A model generated the notes under the pieces. It had not been told where the DNA came from, did no database searches, and saw only the letters and a list, made by a program, of their open reading frames with translations. From Onchocerca volvulus (Eukaryota > Nematoda > Chromadorea > Rhabditida > Onchocercidae): a stretch of DNA of 64,000 nt. Positions 1-12,048 of the stretch are shown here, in pieces (the stretch's first letter is position 1; every line of letters starts with the position of its first letter). The stretch spans positions 186,001 through 250,000 of the forward strand of contig HG738138.1 in NCBI GenBank assembly GCA_000499405.2. The letters run 5' to 3'. The translations under genes and the position numbers were made by a program.

Positions 1-1086
1 ACTGATAAAATAAGTTGTGCGATACCTGATTATTCATGCCAGAGCTCAAATTCTTGGGATTAATCAACGAAGTAGCACTCACTGACTGCTGCAGAGGAGA
101 TGGGAGTAAGTATTCTTCAATTTTTTCTTCGCCTGACTTTTCACCTTCCATGTCAGCTCCAGCATATGCTCTCTCTATAATCTTACCTTCCAAATCTGGT
201 TCAAAAGCAATCCTTTTTCGCTCGTCAGAACCTTTCGATATTTCCTCAACAGCACTTTTTCCAGATAGATCCGGTAAATTTTCCTCACTCACACCAAATC
301 TCATGGGCTCAGTAACATATTTCTTAAGGCCAGATTCGCCAGCATGCAAGATATTCGCAGAGCCATTTTCCATAGCATATTTTGTATTAATTAAATTTGT
401 AAATCCAGAAAGAGATTCGCTAGCTTTATCTTGATCATCATGATCTCTAGCTACAGGTTCATCGCTTTTTGAAAGTGATTCTTCAGTGTGCACGGGCTCA
501 TTAACTTCTTTTGTGAGGAACTCCTCGATGTATTCCATGGCTTCCTCAGCAATAAATTTACTGGGCATACTTCCATCCAATTCTCGGTAAGATTCTGTTT
601 GATCAATCTTGTTTTGATGTAAATTTTCGCCGATGAAATGTTTTCGTTCTGTATTATCCTCGTCTTTTTGACCAATCTGTTGTCTTTGTATGCCAGATAT
701 TTCTTCCGTTCTTGACTCAATTCTCTTTAAATTCTCATTCGCCAAAACAATAACATTTTGGTCAAATTCTTGTCCTTCTTCTAGTATTTTGGACAAATCT
801 CCATTAAAATGAATCTCATTTTTCCGTTTGGCACAATGACAGGAAAGTATGCTGTTTCTCATAAAAAGAGCACTGTCATTTTCAGAAGATTGTTGTTTTT
901 GTTGCTTGGAGATTTCACAATCCACTACATTATTCTTCTGTATCTCAAACAAATCTCTCTTTGATTTCTTATCTACATCGAGGCCAGATGCAGAAACCAT
1001 ATCCTGGATAACGATCAATTAAAATTACCGTGCCCATCTCCGTAAGAAACACTGAAGTGAGAGACAAAAAGCTCAAAAGTCTTTGT

Positions 1087-1141
<55 letters not shown>

Positions 1142-4100
1142 CTTCTAATGGCAGTTGCAAGACATCACAAGCAAATAATGCTATAAATTCTATAATGGAA
1201 GCCTGTCCTGCCACTAATATAACATTTTTTGAAACAGCTAATAATGGCATTCTATATCGACATTCTCTTTTAAGTTCATGTTTTAAGTCTCTTTTAAGTT
1301 ATATTCTTTTAAGTTCAAGATAAACAATTGCTTCCTTATTACATTTCCAAAAATATTTTCCATTCAGGAAAGCAGCCAACAATTGAACAATTACCTGATC
1401 CTTTGATTTCCTGACAGATATAGATTGAGTGACCTTGTCATTTTCATTTTGAGCCTAAATTTTGCAGCATTAAAAATTACTGAAGGAATAGTAAGACCAG
1501 AATTGTTTTCATTGAAATAGAGAAATAGATCCATATGAGAAGCGAAATACTCTATAAAGAATAACTTTGTTGCTGCATTCCACGAATTTGGGTTGCTGTT
1601 CATCACGACGTCCTTCTTTTTTTTTCTGACGGCATCCGACTATCCCTGTAAAATCAGCGCTTGCTTCTTCATAGTCCATCTCACATGTATCTCCCTAAAA
1701 TCTGCTTCAGTTAGAAATCTTCCTTCTATAATGCAGCGAAATTCGATCTATAGCTGTAAAAAAAAATTCACTCGGATTGTCAATATATGCAACGTAGTAA
1801 TCTCTTGTTGTTAGCTTAAATGCTAAATAGTCCACTAACGAATGCATAAATTAATCTAAAAATGCATGATACATAATAATCAAGAATACATGGACAAACC
1901 GAAATTTAAGCAATATTTGATCCTTCCTGAAGAAGCATTAAGAATGTGTGCAAATATTTCAAAAGGGCAAAGGTAAAAGTGCCTTGTATTGACTACAATT
2001 ATAGTGACTAAAAATTGTAGTTTTAAAACAGATGAACGACAGACCGACTCATATCACGATAGTAATCGCATTACATCCGTTATTTCATACCTACTCTAAA
2101 ATCATCTGGATTTTAGAATTATCAGTCTGAAAATCTAGATCTTGTTATATGCACAATTCAAGAATATAATAACTGTTCCTCTCCACGACAACATTGATGA
2201 AAATTCAATAACTGGATGTGATTTTTTATTGGATTTTCATAACTGGAAGTGATTTAAAGCACAAATAACTAATCAAAGTTCTAAATTAAAGAAAGAATAA
2301 GACATACTTCAACAAAATCATGCTCTGACAAGAGACTGTCAGCATCTGATCGTCGGTTTCTCTTTTTCTTCTTCTGTTCCTTATTTATTCCTTCAGCTTT
2401 TCCCCTGTTTACATGAATTTCACTCTTTTCATCTTCATTTGTTAGCTAAATGAGAAATATGATTGTTGACTGTTCGTTTAAAGAAAAGTCCTAATATTCA
2501 TCTTTGAAGACAAAGAAAAAAAAACCTGACAAAAAGTTAAGATAAAAAGTAATTTATTCAAAGCCTACTGTTGAAAAAATTGCCCCTCCTCCTCTCACAA
2601 AAAAAAAGACGAAATCGTGCTCTAAGTTACTAATTATTTTGCATCACTTTTAATCATAATTTTATGATCTAAAGTAGCGTCATTTTGTAGTGAAGAATGA
2701 GTATAAAAAAAAAAAAAAAAAACTTCGTTCGCAATTAAAGTGTTTCTGACTTAAATTTATACGTCCGAGATCATATTTATCACCACAATAAATGTAAGTG
2801 TGCATCACCAAAAAAAATTGGAAAAAAAAAGGAAGCAACAAAATGAACCTGCCCTAGCTGTACAATTTCCCTTTCCTTTTTTCCTGCCTTTTCTTTCAGG
2901 AATTCATGAGTAGTGCCCACTTCAGCGGTATCGATCACGTCCGAGTCTGCTAAGAAGTCTTGTTGGATCTCCTAAATGCGGATACCAAATTCTCGAGCAT
3001 TTAAAATTCAAAGATTTTAGGCTATTAGTGGTTTCAAAAGCTTCAAAAATCAAAAATTTTGTTAAAATTGAAATTTTTCCTTTGCGAATCGAATTTCAAG
3101 CATAAACTTAATGATTTGCTAAAAACCCTGGTCTAGAAAGCGAACTTTTCACCAAAATCTATTTTTTCATCGAGTTCTTTTTTGATAATTGTCTCTGAAT
3201 TATGAAATCTACTTATTAGTTATTCACTTCATTTTGGAAAATTTTCGGCATTCATTATAAATGCCATCATAAGATCTCTTTTATATTCGGTTGACTGTGG
3301 AAAGGTGGAAGGAGTTCAGTCCCAATTTTAGTTTTGAATTATTAAGGAATTCAACATTGACAGATATGACTGAATAGGTATGTTTGTGTATGATATCACA
3401 TGGGCCATTGATTTTCTGATGTACTAATGAGAACTTAACAGGTTATCAAAATCCACAAACGAGTTTAGTGTCATGGACGAATCTTCGAACCGTCAAATGC
3501 ATGAATTAGCTAAGAACTTCAGATGTCTTCGGACTCGATGTCTCAACATATGCCTATTCTGATAATAAGTCATCAAATTGGATGAAAGTAGAACATTAAG
3601 AATTTTGCTGCGAAAATTGCGAAAAGAACCAGATGTGAATCTACGGAGAACATGCAAATAGGATGTCGGAAAAAGGACGCCAAAGAAGTGTTGAAGGAGA
3701 TGGGTTTTACTATTCGTAGAAGCTGAATTTCCAAAATTTTTTTCTATTTCTTAATTTGCCATTCCTACTTTTCGAAATGAGCAGAAACAAATTACATAAA
3801 AGTATCCAAGTCAATGCACCTAAAAAGAACAAATAAGGACGATAAAAGTGATTTCTAAAGCAAATTTAAAATTATCGTTGACATGCCAGCCTATACAATC
3901 GTCACGAAAGATTTCAACGCAAAAATTTGAAGACATGACAAAGAGGAAAATAAAAGTTCGATACAGGAAATGATTGGCAAATAATGCAGGGAAAATAAGC
4001 GTTCCATATTAAGGTAAGTCATCAAGAAGCAAGCGAAATACACGAGAATGGTACTATTTGTAGCAAAAACAAGAAATAAAACTGATTATATGCAATAAAT

Positions 4101-7100
4101 GGTATGAAAAGACTCTGTACAGTAACTGTCGTTAACATTTTGATAGCTGTCGATTAGCCTCTTTGGGAAGCAGAAAAGAATACTTCAAGTTGCAATTCAA
4201 GCTATAAATCAATAGAAATTGAAAAGAAACTAACGAAGATGGCGGATATTGGATAAAAAAGTAGGTTAAATTGATTGGTAGAGACAAGACATAGATTTGT
4301 TTAACTAAATAATTGCAAAAATAGATGCGAGGAAATTCGGAATACATTATACAATTAACTTCCTAGCTTGACGAAAACTGCAAAAGATTGAAAAACCACA
4401 AAGAAAATACTTGTGAAGGTTACCGATACATAAAATGTCACAAAAAGTTATGGTATTTCAGGACGACAATGGCGTGTATTATCAGATATAAGCGGGAATC
4501 GCATATTTGAGGAGTCGACATCAAATCACCGATCAAAACTAGTTAATTTCTTCCTTAAGCTACAAATTATAAAAGAATGGGAAGAGATGACTTTGTTGAT
4601 GCTGATTAACGATGTAAAACACATCAGTCTTCAAAAGAACGACAGAGAACTTCAAAATCTCTGGAAAAGACAAAAAAAGATAACGTTGCGATAACTTCTT
4701 CAAAGAATAAGTAGGCAATGACACTAGTTGCATGAAATGCAGTAGATGGACAAGAATGTCCGATCTTCGTGTAAGTAAGAAAATTTTAAAGTCGAATGAT
4801 GGGCGATAATTGGACAGAAATAAGATCGATGTTAAAATAATATCAAGCTCGGAGTATGGAATGGTTTCATAAGAATCCAGGAAGTCTGGATAACATCCAC
4901 ATGTACGAGATAACACTCAAAATGCAGAAAAAAGAAGGACCGGATATGCAGAATACGGAAAATTCAAACTCTGCAACCAAACAGAAAATCTGGAACTAAT
5001 TACTGGATTGCAGAATAATAGTTCAACAAAGCTCTAGAAATCGTATGGCACGGCATACGAATATATCATCAGTGAGATGAAGAATCACTTCAGAAAAAAG
5101 CTGAAAGAAAGATATGCACCCATATTCGACCAAAGCAGAGAAAAAAATTTTTCCTATGAAATCTTTCACAAAATTATGATCAAATACCCTATATTTATAA
5201 ATTCTTCCCGCCATTATAAAATGAGAAAAAATAAAGCTTTATACCAATTTGTTTTACAAAAATTCTAAAAAGCATAGACTCAAAAATTTTATAAAAGATT
5301 GTAAATCCTAAAAATGCCAAAAAAACTATACTTGGATATCCCCATTTTCCAAAAAAAAAGAAAAAAAGAAGGAAAGAAGAAGAAAGGAGGAAGAAATGCT
5401 CGGTGCTATATATTTTCCAAACCAAACATATCGAGCAATCAATAAAGCCTTATCTGGACATTGAAAACCGGATCACTAGCAGCACAACCCGTAAATAGAT
5501 TAATGAGGGATTTTGATGACTGATCATTGCAAGCCTATTTAGGGCGATGAACGATTTACATTGTTATCCGACTAACATTACTGGGAAGCACTGTATATCC
5601 TGTGATTAGGACCAGGAAATCTTAACAATCCCGATCAAGCCCAGGAGAACAAATAATCCACCAAAAATTACAGCTACGCCATTATAGCAAAAATAAACAT
5701 AATCGCTGTCGATATAGCAATTAATTAAACCTACAGCGAAACAAAAAAGATGAATTGGTGTACTTTAATCACAGAATGCAGGACTGTTGGAACAACTGGT
5801 TCCTGTAACTTAATTATCTGAGCCGGAATCGAAGGTTGCATTTTGTCATTCTTCGTTTTCTTATTGATTTCTTCGATTCGCCCCCTTTTTTCTAATAGTT
5901 TCTTGCCAGTTTTGTTTACGTCATTATGCTACAAGTCGATGGTAATTAAGCAAATCGATTCAAGAAAAATATTGTTAAAAGTTCCTTTGCTAATACAGTA
6001 GATGTGACATACATTAATGAAGAGTATATTCAATATACTATGTCCTTTTTTATCATGAGATCTAGATTTCTAGTTCCACGTAAATTGCTGCACAACAAAA
6101 TTATTCTCAACGAACCTTCTGTTCCTATCTGCTATTTTTATCCAATTTTTAGGTTCCCAGAATTATAGTGAGCGAAAAAATTGTTAGTATAAAGTACTTT
6201 GTTTAATTTAGCAATATTTAAAACATCAACAAATTTTAATTAGTCATCATTCGACACACTGCACCACCAGAAGTGATATTCTAATTCACGTTAACCTGTC
6301 CATCAAAAGTTCCTTTATTATGAGAAATGAAAAGGACTATCAAGTTACATCCCAAGAATGCTATCATTCCAAAATTCTGACTTTGATTCCCTAAATCTAT
6401 TAACATTTTGTATGATCGAATAGACTGGTTAAGAGGATTTTCTTGTTCATGAATAATACAAAAGATTAAGTATAACTTTTTTGGACTGCACCAATTCTTT
6501 TTGTTCAATCTCGACTGGAGATGACGATTGACATATTTTCTGTTCTTCAGCTGACACCGATCTCTCTTCCTTTAAACACTGGTGCTTTGATTCTGATTCA
6601 TTCTGTAACTTCGGAACTTTTATCACCTTCAGTCAGTTTAATTTCTTTGCAAAATTTAAATGCAAAATTAATTTAATCTATTTCTTGCTCTGCCACATTT
6701 ATTGTACGCTGGGATTGTTCATTTTAGAGAAAAAGAATTTAAAAATATTCATTAATGAAATAATAAGCAGACTGTTTCTATGTACATCGAGAATGGTAAT
6801 CAAGCATTATGATAACACAAGAAATACCATTAAACGCTTCGTTTTTGCTGTTTCTTTTATCGTCGAATTTTTAGCCTTAACCGTTTTTGCAGCAATTTTC
6901 TGCTCAGCCGATACCTTTTTTGGCGAATCATTACTAGATACTTCCTTCAGCTTCTGAAAAAACCGGAACATAATGACACAATAAATTTATATTAAGTAAT
7001 CAGCTCCAGCTTTCTGCAGTTGGATATTTCAAGTCACAGATATAAATTTTCTAGCTTGCAAATGATGAGCAATTATTACTGCCAATTAAGAAATTTAGAT

Positions 7101-9363
7101 ACAATTACATAAACAATATCTCTTACAGTATTGCATTGTTGAATTAGACATTCTAAAAAATGATTGTACGAAGGATCAATGCCATAAAAATATGACTCGC
7201 AAGTAACAATCCAATTCCAATTAGACAACAGAGGAATTTTTAAGCGAAAGACAATGACAGATCAAGCTCTTTACCAGGAGAAAAAGTAAAGGGAGGTTGC
7301 GAAATAAAATAATCCATCTTATAAAATTTTGATGTGTGCTTTCAAAGTATAGTTGGAAACAGATTGCACAAAATCTAAAGATTCTAATTACCAGACTATT
7401 TAATAGAAGAAGCATTATCCACGCTTCCTTCCCCAACTAGATATTTTAAGCGTTTACTGCAAATGATAAATATGATGGGATTAGTTAACTTCATGTTTAA
7501 CAATGAAAGCTTATGAAAAGTGGCGAGGAATATGACTCCTAATGAGTCTTTCGATTTGAGAAACGATGAATTGGAAAACAGAATAAAACAGTTAATCGAA
7601 AAACGAATAAAAGTAATATGAGTGCTAGCACCTTCAAAATTTCACTATGACCTGAATTCTCCGAGAATGCTTACCTTTCTTTAAGAATCAAACTGCAGTT
7701 AAAAATCTAGTAAAACCAAGCGAAACAAATCTTAAAATATAATTAACCAATCGTATAAAAAGGACAGCATAAAAAAGAAGCCACTAGTGGCAGAAGAAAA
7801 TGAAAAGATGTCAGATATAGTTTGGTGCAGACAAGTATGAATCATATGAGGAGAGAAACTGAAGATTTTAACTGCAGTAAAAACAAATATAAAGTAGAAT
7901 GCTGAAGCAAATGATTGTGTAAAAGATCGAAAACGAACATATCAGAACGAAAGACATCAGTAACACAATAAGGGATCCACATCCCATTACTTCATGATAA
8001 GACCCTTTGTCGGGTTTTCACTTCAATATGATCATTCGAAAAGATGGTATTACTCTATATCATCTCCAGTTCGAATAATCATATCCAAATATTCAGTTAC
8101 ATACAAACGGACAACCTCTCACTATACTGGTACCAGACTTTCAAGAAAAAGCATAAAAAGTAAACTTCACTTTTTCTTTTTTAGTTTCTGGAAGTGTCGA
8201 AGTTGACGCTCTCTGTTTCGCTAATTTCTTTTCCAGACGTCTTTGCTCTCGCAAATGTTGTCTTTCTGCCAGTTCCTCCGGGGACCGCTGCAATCCCGAA
8301 AATGTGTCCGTACAAAAATAGTCAAGATGAATATCATCATAACTTGATATTTCACTCATATCATCTAATACTAGTTTCATATTTCCTAGAGTGGATAGAA
8401 AACAAAAAAACTTCTCGGATATTCTGAAATGCGAAATGAAACTCACTACCTTGAACTATATCATTATTAGTGTAAGAGTAATATCGATAATATCGATAAT
8501 GTTGATAATATATGATCACATTTTTTAAACAAAGTATAGAGAACACTTAAGTGTACCTGCTTCGGCTCCTTGATTCTTCGATGTTTTGGTGGTGGTGGAG
8601 CAAGTGTGCTACAAATACCGTAGTATCAGTATGATACGTTACTCAGTAAATCCCTATCTTGTATCATTTTGAAAACATGGACAAAGAATTTGCGTAATTT
8701 TGGGAGAAAAAAATAATAGGTATGAACTGAACCACTCACAGATACATCGTGCAAGAAAAGCAATCTATTCCTACCTTGACAAAAATGATTAAAAGATATT
8801 CCATTTCTTCCAAAAAATACGTTCCAGCTCTTAATTGCTCAATGAAGAAGCATTACTATGAATGAATATAAATATAATAGCTCCAATATCAGCTCTTCAT
8901 TTTTCAGGAACTATGAATATATTAAAACAAGCACAGCTTTAAGAAAACCTAGATACTCATTTACAAAGCACAAATTATATACAAATATATTAAAAAAGTA
9001 TTACTTGGAATGATGATGCCCCGTTAGAGTTGCATTATTTTGCCTGAAATAAATTTATAAAGTAGTTTATTCTCAACTAGCTAAAGTGCTGCAAAGCCAA
9101 ATACAGATAATAATTTCGTGGACATATAGGTTTTCAAAGTGCAGGAAAACTTAATTTCGGATTTAAAACTTGGAAGTATAAAAATCTTTCAAAAAAGAAG
9201 TCAGATTTTTACTTATAGACAGGCAAGGCGTTCATTGTTTAATTATATCTAACCATGCTTTTCTATCTTCTAAACGTCTCCGATATGTCTTCCATTTTCC
9301 GGCAGCCGCATTTTTCAGTGAGCGTACTTTCACGGCACGGCGTACTTGTTTCTGTGAACGCAT
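1..9363 (-). CDS. Large Lys/Glu/Ser-rich protein of unknown function, ten exons, 3' end off the window
   Basis: Unrecognised gene. Exons on the minus strand are 9363-9254 (ATG start), 9043-9005, 8608-8557, 8287-8171, 6953-6828, 6626-6477, 5928-5764, 2971-2849, 2445-2308 and 1003-1. Each has GT/AG ends and all phases join without a stop, giving more than 674 residues. The first ~37 residues are strongly basic (MRSQKQVRRAVKVRS). Exon 3 carries a run of four prolines. Exon 4 (residues ~68-106) is a charged, probably helical segment (ELAERQHLREQRRLEKKLAK). Later exons are low-complexity and rich in K, E, S and Q. The last exon is one open frame of at least 334 codons, acidic, with no domain I recognise and no signal peptide or membrane segment. 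Composition suggests a disordered nuclear or cytoskeletal protein, but that is inference. The acceptors before exon 4 (GGATTGCAG) and exon 6 (GACTGAAG) are weak. The exon 4 frame is open upstream to 8446, so an alternative 5' exon is possible. Confidence 0.75.
1089..1138. repeat. Uninterrupted 50-nt A tract in an intron
   Basis: Fifty consecutive A on the plus strand (T on the transcribed strand), about 85 nt upstream of the final exon's acceptor. It could be the tail of an old retroposed insertion or a replication-slippage tract. The apparent poly-Lys and poly-Phe frames across it are artefacts. Confidence 0.95.
2972..5763. other. Long intron (2.8 kb) with no supported gene
   Basis: This interval lies between two phase-0 exons of the Lys/Glu-rich gene. 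The plus strand is A-rich between about 3500 and 5400. It holds broken, stop-ridden frames that look like decayed coding DNA, but I could not assign them to any transposon or gene family. A purine-rich stretch sits near 5345-5400. Confidence 0.5.
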
Positions 9364-10390
9364 TGCTGAGCTTGTTGGAATTTGTTTACTAACTATTCTT
9401 TCTATTCAGCGCCACAAATCGTTCTCTAATATTTTCATTTGCTTTAATGGTTTGAATACTTTGCAAACACCTTGCCTAATTATAATGCTGACTTATCGCA
9501 GCTGTTAATAACGATTGTGCACATCATTGTATCATTATTACATGAGGGAGTAGTTCCAACAAACTTCCAGATATCAGACCAAAAATCTTATGCTTATGAA
9601 CAGCTTTTTTTTTAAATCTTCGGTCCTAATTCGAGAATCCGAAGGCCCAGCAATGCCCAAGGATCTAGGAACTTTTAACAAGTTAAACAACTTTCCACAT
9701 GTCTCCTTTCTCGTTCTAACTTTCATGTTTCAGTAGCATGAATCAAGGATCAGTCTAGCTACTCTCAAAAACAGCAGTTTTGGTCGTATTATCTGAAGCT
9801 TGACTGGAGTTTAAAATCATGACAGAACAATTAAAGCATTTAAAATATATTAAATAACAATATCGATATAAGGAATGATTGTCGTTCGATCACCTAGAAA
9901 TTTATTTACATGAAAAGGTTCACGAAAGATGATCTGCTTCAAAATTTGAAGCAAATAAAAATTCCTTAAAAGTAAGACTTTAGAAAATCAATAAGGATTC
10001 ACATTGTTGTAAAGTAAAGAATTTTACGGATAATGGGGCAAGACAAAAAATTTGATGGTTCAGACAAAGTATCACCAGTGTCAGTAGAGATGTAAAAATC
10101 GTAGCAATGCAGTGAAGTGGTGGAATAATGGATGGAACAGGATTCTGACATTTCACTAGAACTGCACATAAAAATTCTTCATATGCAGCAGTCAGTAGGA
10201 AAAAGAATCATTTCATGACAATTTTTTTGATGTTATGTATCCAAAATAATGATGAATGATTTTAGAAATAGAAAAAAGATCTGGTAAATGTACGCATTCC
10301 CAAAAGATCCTTTAAAACTATCTCGTAAAATTTTATTCACGTATTCCTTCTTTATTAACGATTACTGTGTCGTTTACTTATTCAATAAAA
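9364..10390. other. Intergenic: upstream region of the Lys/Glu-rich gene and left flank of the bacterial insert
   Basis: No supported exon. A sequence reading CTCAG on the minus strand ends 2 nt before the ATG at 9363 and could be a trans-splice acceptor, but it lacks the usual T-rich lead. The left join of the bacterial DNA lies at the right end of this stretch, somewhere before about 10,410. Confidence 0.4.
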
Positions 10391-10900
10391 ATGCGATACG
10401 GCGTGCTAAATGGAGGTGGAGTGCAAGGAGGCTGGAATAATTTACTTGCTGTGATACCTGGTGGATCTTCAATGCCGTTAATTCCAAAGTCTATATGCGA
10501 CACTATTGAAATGGATTTCGATTCACTAAGAGCCGTACAATCAGGACTTGGTACTGCCGCTGTAATAGTGATGGATAAATCGACTGACGTAATAGCTGCA
10601 ATAGAAAGGTTATCACACTTCTATATGCACGAATCGTGTGGGCAATGTACACCATGTCGCGAAGGCACTGGATGGATATGGAGAATCATGAAAAGGATGG
10701 TAACAGGAGAAATTAAGCCCGGTGAAATAGATAAGTTACTCGATCTTACAACTCAAATAGAAGGGCATACAACTTGCGCATTTGGTGATGCTGCAGCTTG
10801 GCCAGTTCAAGGATTAATAAGACATTTTCGTCATTTAATTGAAAAGAGAGCACAATTCAGTAGAAGTTGTATAGGAATATGTAGTTACGAAATAAATTAG
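10391..10900 (+). pseudogene. nuoF: NuoF (NADH-quinone oxidoreductase subunit F) C-terminal fragment, Wolbachia-like
   Basis: NuoF carries the NADH/FMN site and one 4Fe-4S cluster of bacterial complex I. Only the last ~165 residues are present, against about 420 in the full protein. Similarity begins at the [14 protein letters not shown] segment and continues through the cluster motif [15 protein letters not shown] (three cysteines) and the distal cysteine region with [16 protein letters not shown], ending in TAG. The wording around [12 protein letters not shown] and [10 protein letters not shown] fits Rickettsiales NuoF rather than nematode mitochondrial NDUFV1, and there are no introns. The FMN/NADH-binding N-terminal two-thirds is missing. 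The frame is open from GTG at 10367, but residues before ~10,410 do not match the family, so the fragment has no genuine start. The retained frame has no stop or frameshift, which points to a fairly recent transfer. Confidence 0.92.
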
Positions 10901-11406
10901 ATACAAAAACTACTTAATAAATTTTATCATTTCCCTTGTCAAGGTAGTAAAAATATTAAGTTATCTTCAATTTGTACATGTTAAATGATAAAAGTATCAA
11001 GTAGCTAGCGTTTCATGCATAATTTTTTATGCTACATGTAGCTTGTATCTTTATTAACTTTGCTCCTAGGTTTTCAGGTTGAAGCGCACTTATAAGTCGT
11101 TTAAAACAATATAAAATACCAATTTACAGAATTAGAGAGCTGGGGCAATTATCTACACAATTTCTTTAATTTTTCTTACTTAGCAAATTTTCTAAATATA
11201 AAGCAATCCATGTATAAAATATTTATTTTTGTAATAAGCAGTGTTATTCCAGTACGTGATCTAGAACCTAGTCTTTATTATGTAGCTACTTGGTTAAAAT
11301 CAAGTTCTCTGGATATTAGTGTCTGACTGCTTGAGATGATACTTTTCGAACATGATTTAAATTATAATATTTCTAAGGTTATACTAAAATGACAAAAGAA
11401 AAGATA
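10901..11406. other. Spacer between nuoF fragment and nth
   Basis: AT-rich non-coding DNA between the two convergent bacterial-type genes, presumably co-transferred. It has no frame I can support. An inverted-repeat-like pair (catgcataat.. / ..atgctacatgtagc) around 11,015-11,045 could be part of a bacterial terminator, but it is weak. Confidence 0.4.
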
Positions 11407-12048
11407 CTAGACCTTCTTACACCTTTTGCCATCAAATTCGCACAAATCATGAATTATGCACGCATCACACAATGGTTTTTGTGCTTTACAAGTATATCTA
11501 CCATGCAAAACTAGCCAATGATGAGCATAGAACAGACATTTCTTTGGAACTATATTTAAAAGAGACTGCTCTGTTTTAAACACATCTTTTTCTTTCACAA
11601 GCCCAATTCTATTACTTACTCTAAAAACGTGAGTGTCAACTGCTAATGTCGGAATGCCAAGCCCCGAATTTAAGAACACATTAGCGCTCTTTCTTCCTAC
11701 TCCTGGTAAAGATAGCAAATCATTAAAATTTACAGGAACTTTACTATTGTACCGCTCAATCAATATTTTGCTGAGCTTAATTATGTTTTTTGCTTTAGAA
11801 TTATATAAACCGATGCTATTTATGTGTTTCTTTAGTTCACTCTGCCCAAGATTTAGTATTTTCTCTGGCGAATCAGCAATACTAAACAGTTCTTCTGTAA
11901 CTTTGTTAACACTCCTATCAGCTGTCCGTGCTGATAAAATTATCGCAGTCAGCAACGTAAAGTGATTAGTATAATTTAGCTCTACTTTCGGTGTAGGGTT
12001 TGATTGGCTAAATCTTTCAAATACCAATTTTACTTTTTTCGGATCCAT
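11407..12048 (-). CDS. nth: Endonuclease III (DNA glycosylase/AP lyase), Wolbachia-like, intact frame
   Basis: Endonuclease III removes oxidised pyrimidines from DNA and nicks the abasic site. The frame is 213 codons, ATG to TAA, close to the usual bacterial length (~210). The helix-hairpin-helix LPGVGRKSANVFLN (residues ~115-128) contains the catalytic Lys, and LAVDTHVFRVSNR (~134-146) contains the catalytic Asp. The C-terminus has the 4Fe-4S signature C-X6-C-X2-C-X5-C (CKAQKPLCDACIIHDLC). No stop, frameshift or missing key residue is seen. The gene has no intron and none of the N-terminal extension of nematode NTH-1, and its wording is Rickettsiales-like. It faces the nuoF fragment and has no evident nematode promoter or splice leader site. 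Whether it is expressed in the nematode is unknown; an unbroken frame may simply mean a young insertion. Confidence 0.92.
   Translation of the reverse strand: MDPKKVKLVFERFSQSNPTPKVELNYTNHFTLLTAIILSARTADRSVNKVTEELFSIADSPEKILNLGQSELKKHINSIGLYNSKAKNIIKLSKILIERYNSKVPVNFNDLLSLPGVGRKSANVFLNSGLGIPTLAVDTHVFRVSNRIGLVKEKDVFKTEQSLLNIVPKKCLFYAHHWLVLHGRYTCKAQKPLCDACIIHDLCEFDGKRCKKV

Larger units (their letters stand above)
10391..12048. other. Candidate nuclear Wolbachia transfer (nuwt) holding nuoF fragment and nth
   Basis: Two bacterial-type, intronless reading frames lie tail to tail inside nematode-like DNA: a phase-consistent nematode gene ends about 1 kb to the left, and Helitrons and nematode genes lie to the right. 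Both proteins look like Rickettsiales homologues. Filarial nematodes commonly carry Wolbachia, and transfer of its DNA to the nucleus is well documented in the group. The outer limits are uncertain: the left end lies before about 10,410 and the right end may reach about 12,700. Misassembly with the endosymbiont genome is the main alternative. Confidence 0.8.

Noticed and set aside
36..434. 132-codon plus-strand frame
   Set aside because: It is antisense to the last exon of the minus-strand Lys/Glu-rich gene, which is open in one frame for more than 330 codons.
451..720. 89-codon minus-strand frame
   Set aside because: It overlaps the same exon in a different frame; the longer frame joins upstream exons in phase.
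969..1323. Poly-Lys and poly-Phe frames
   Set aside because: They are produced by the A50 homopolymer.
4560..4916. 118-codon minus-strand frame in the long intron
   Set aside because: No family similarity or splice support; it is the complement of A-rich, apparently decayed sequence.
11633..11965. 110-codon plus-strand frame over nth
   Set aside because: It is the antisense of the endonuclease III gene, whose own frame carries all family motifs.
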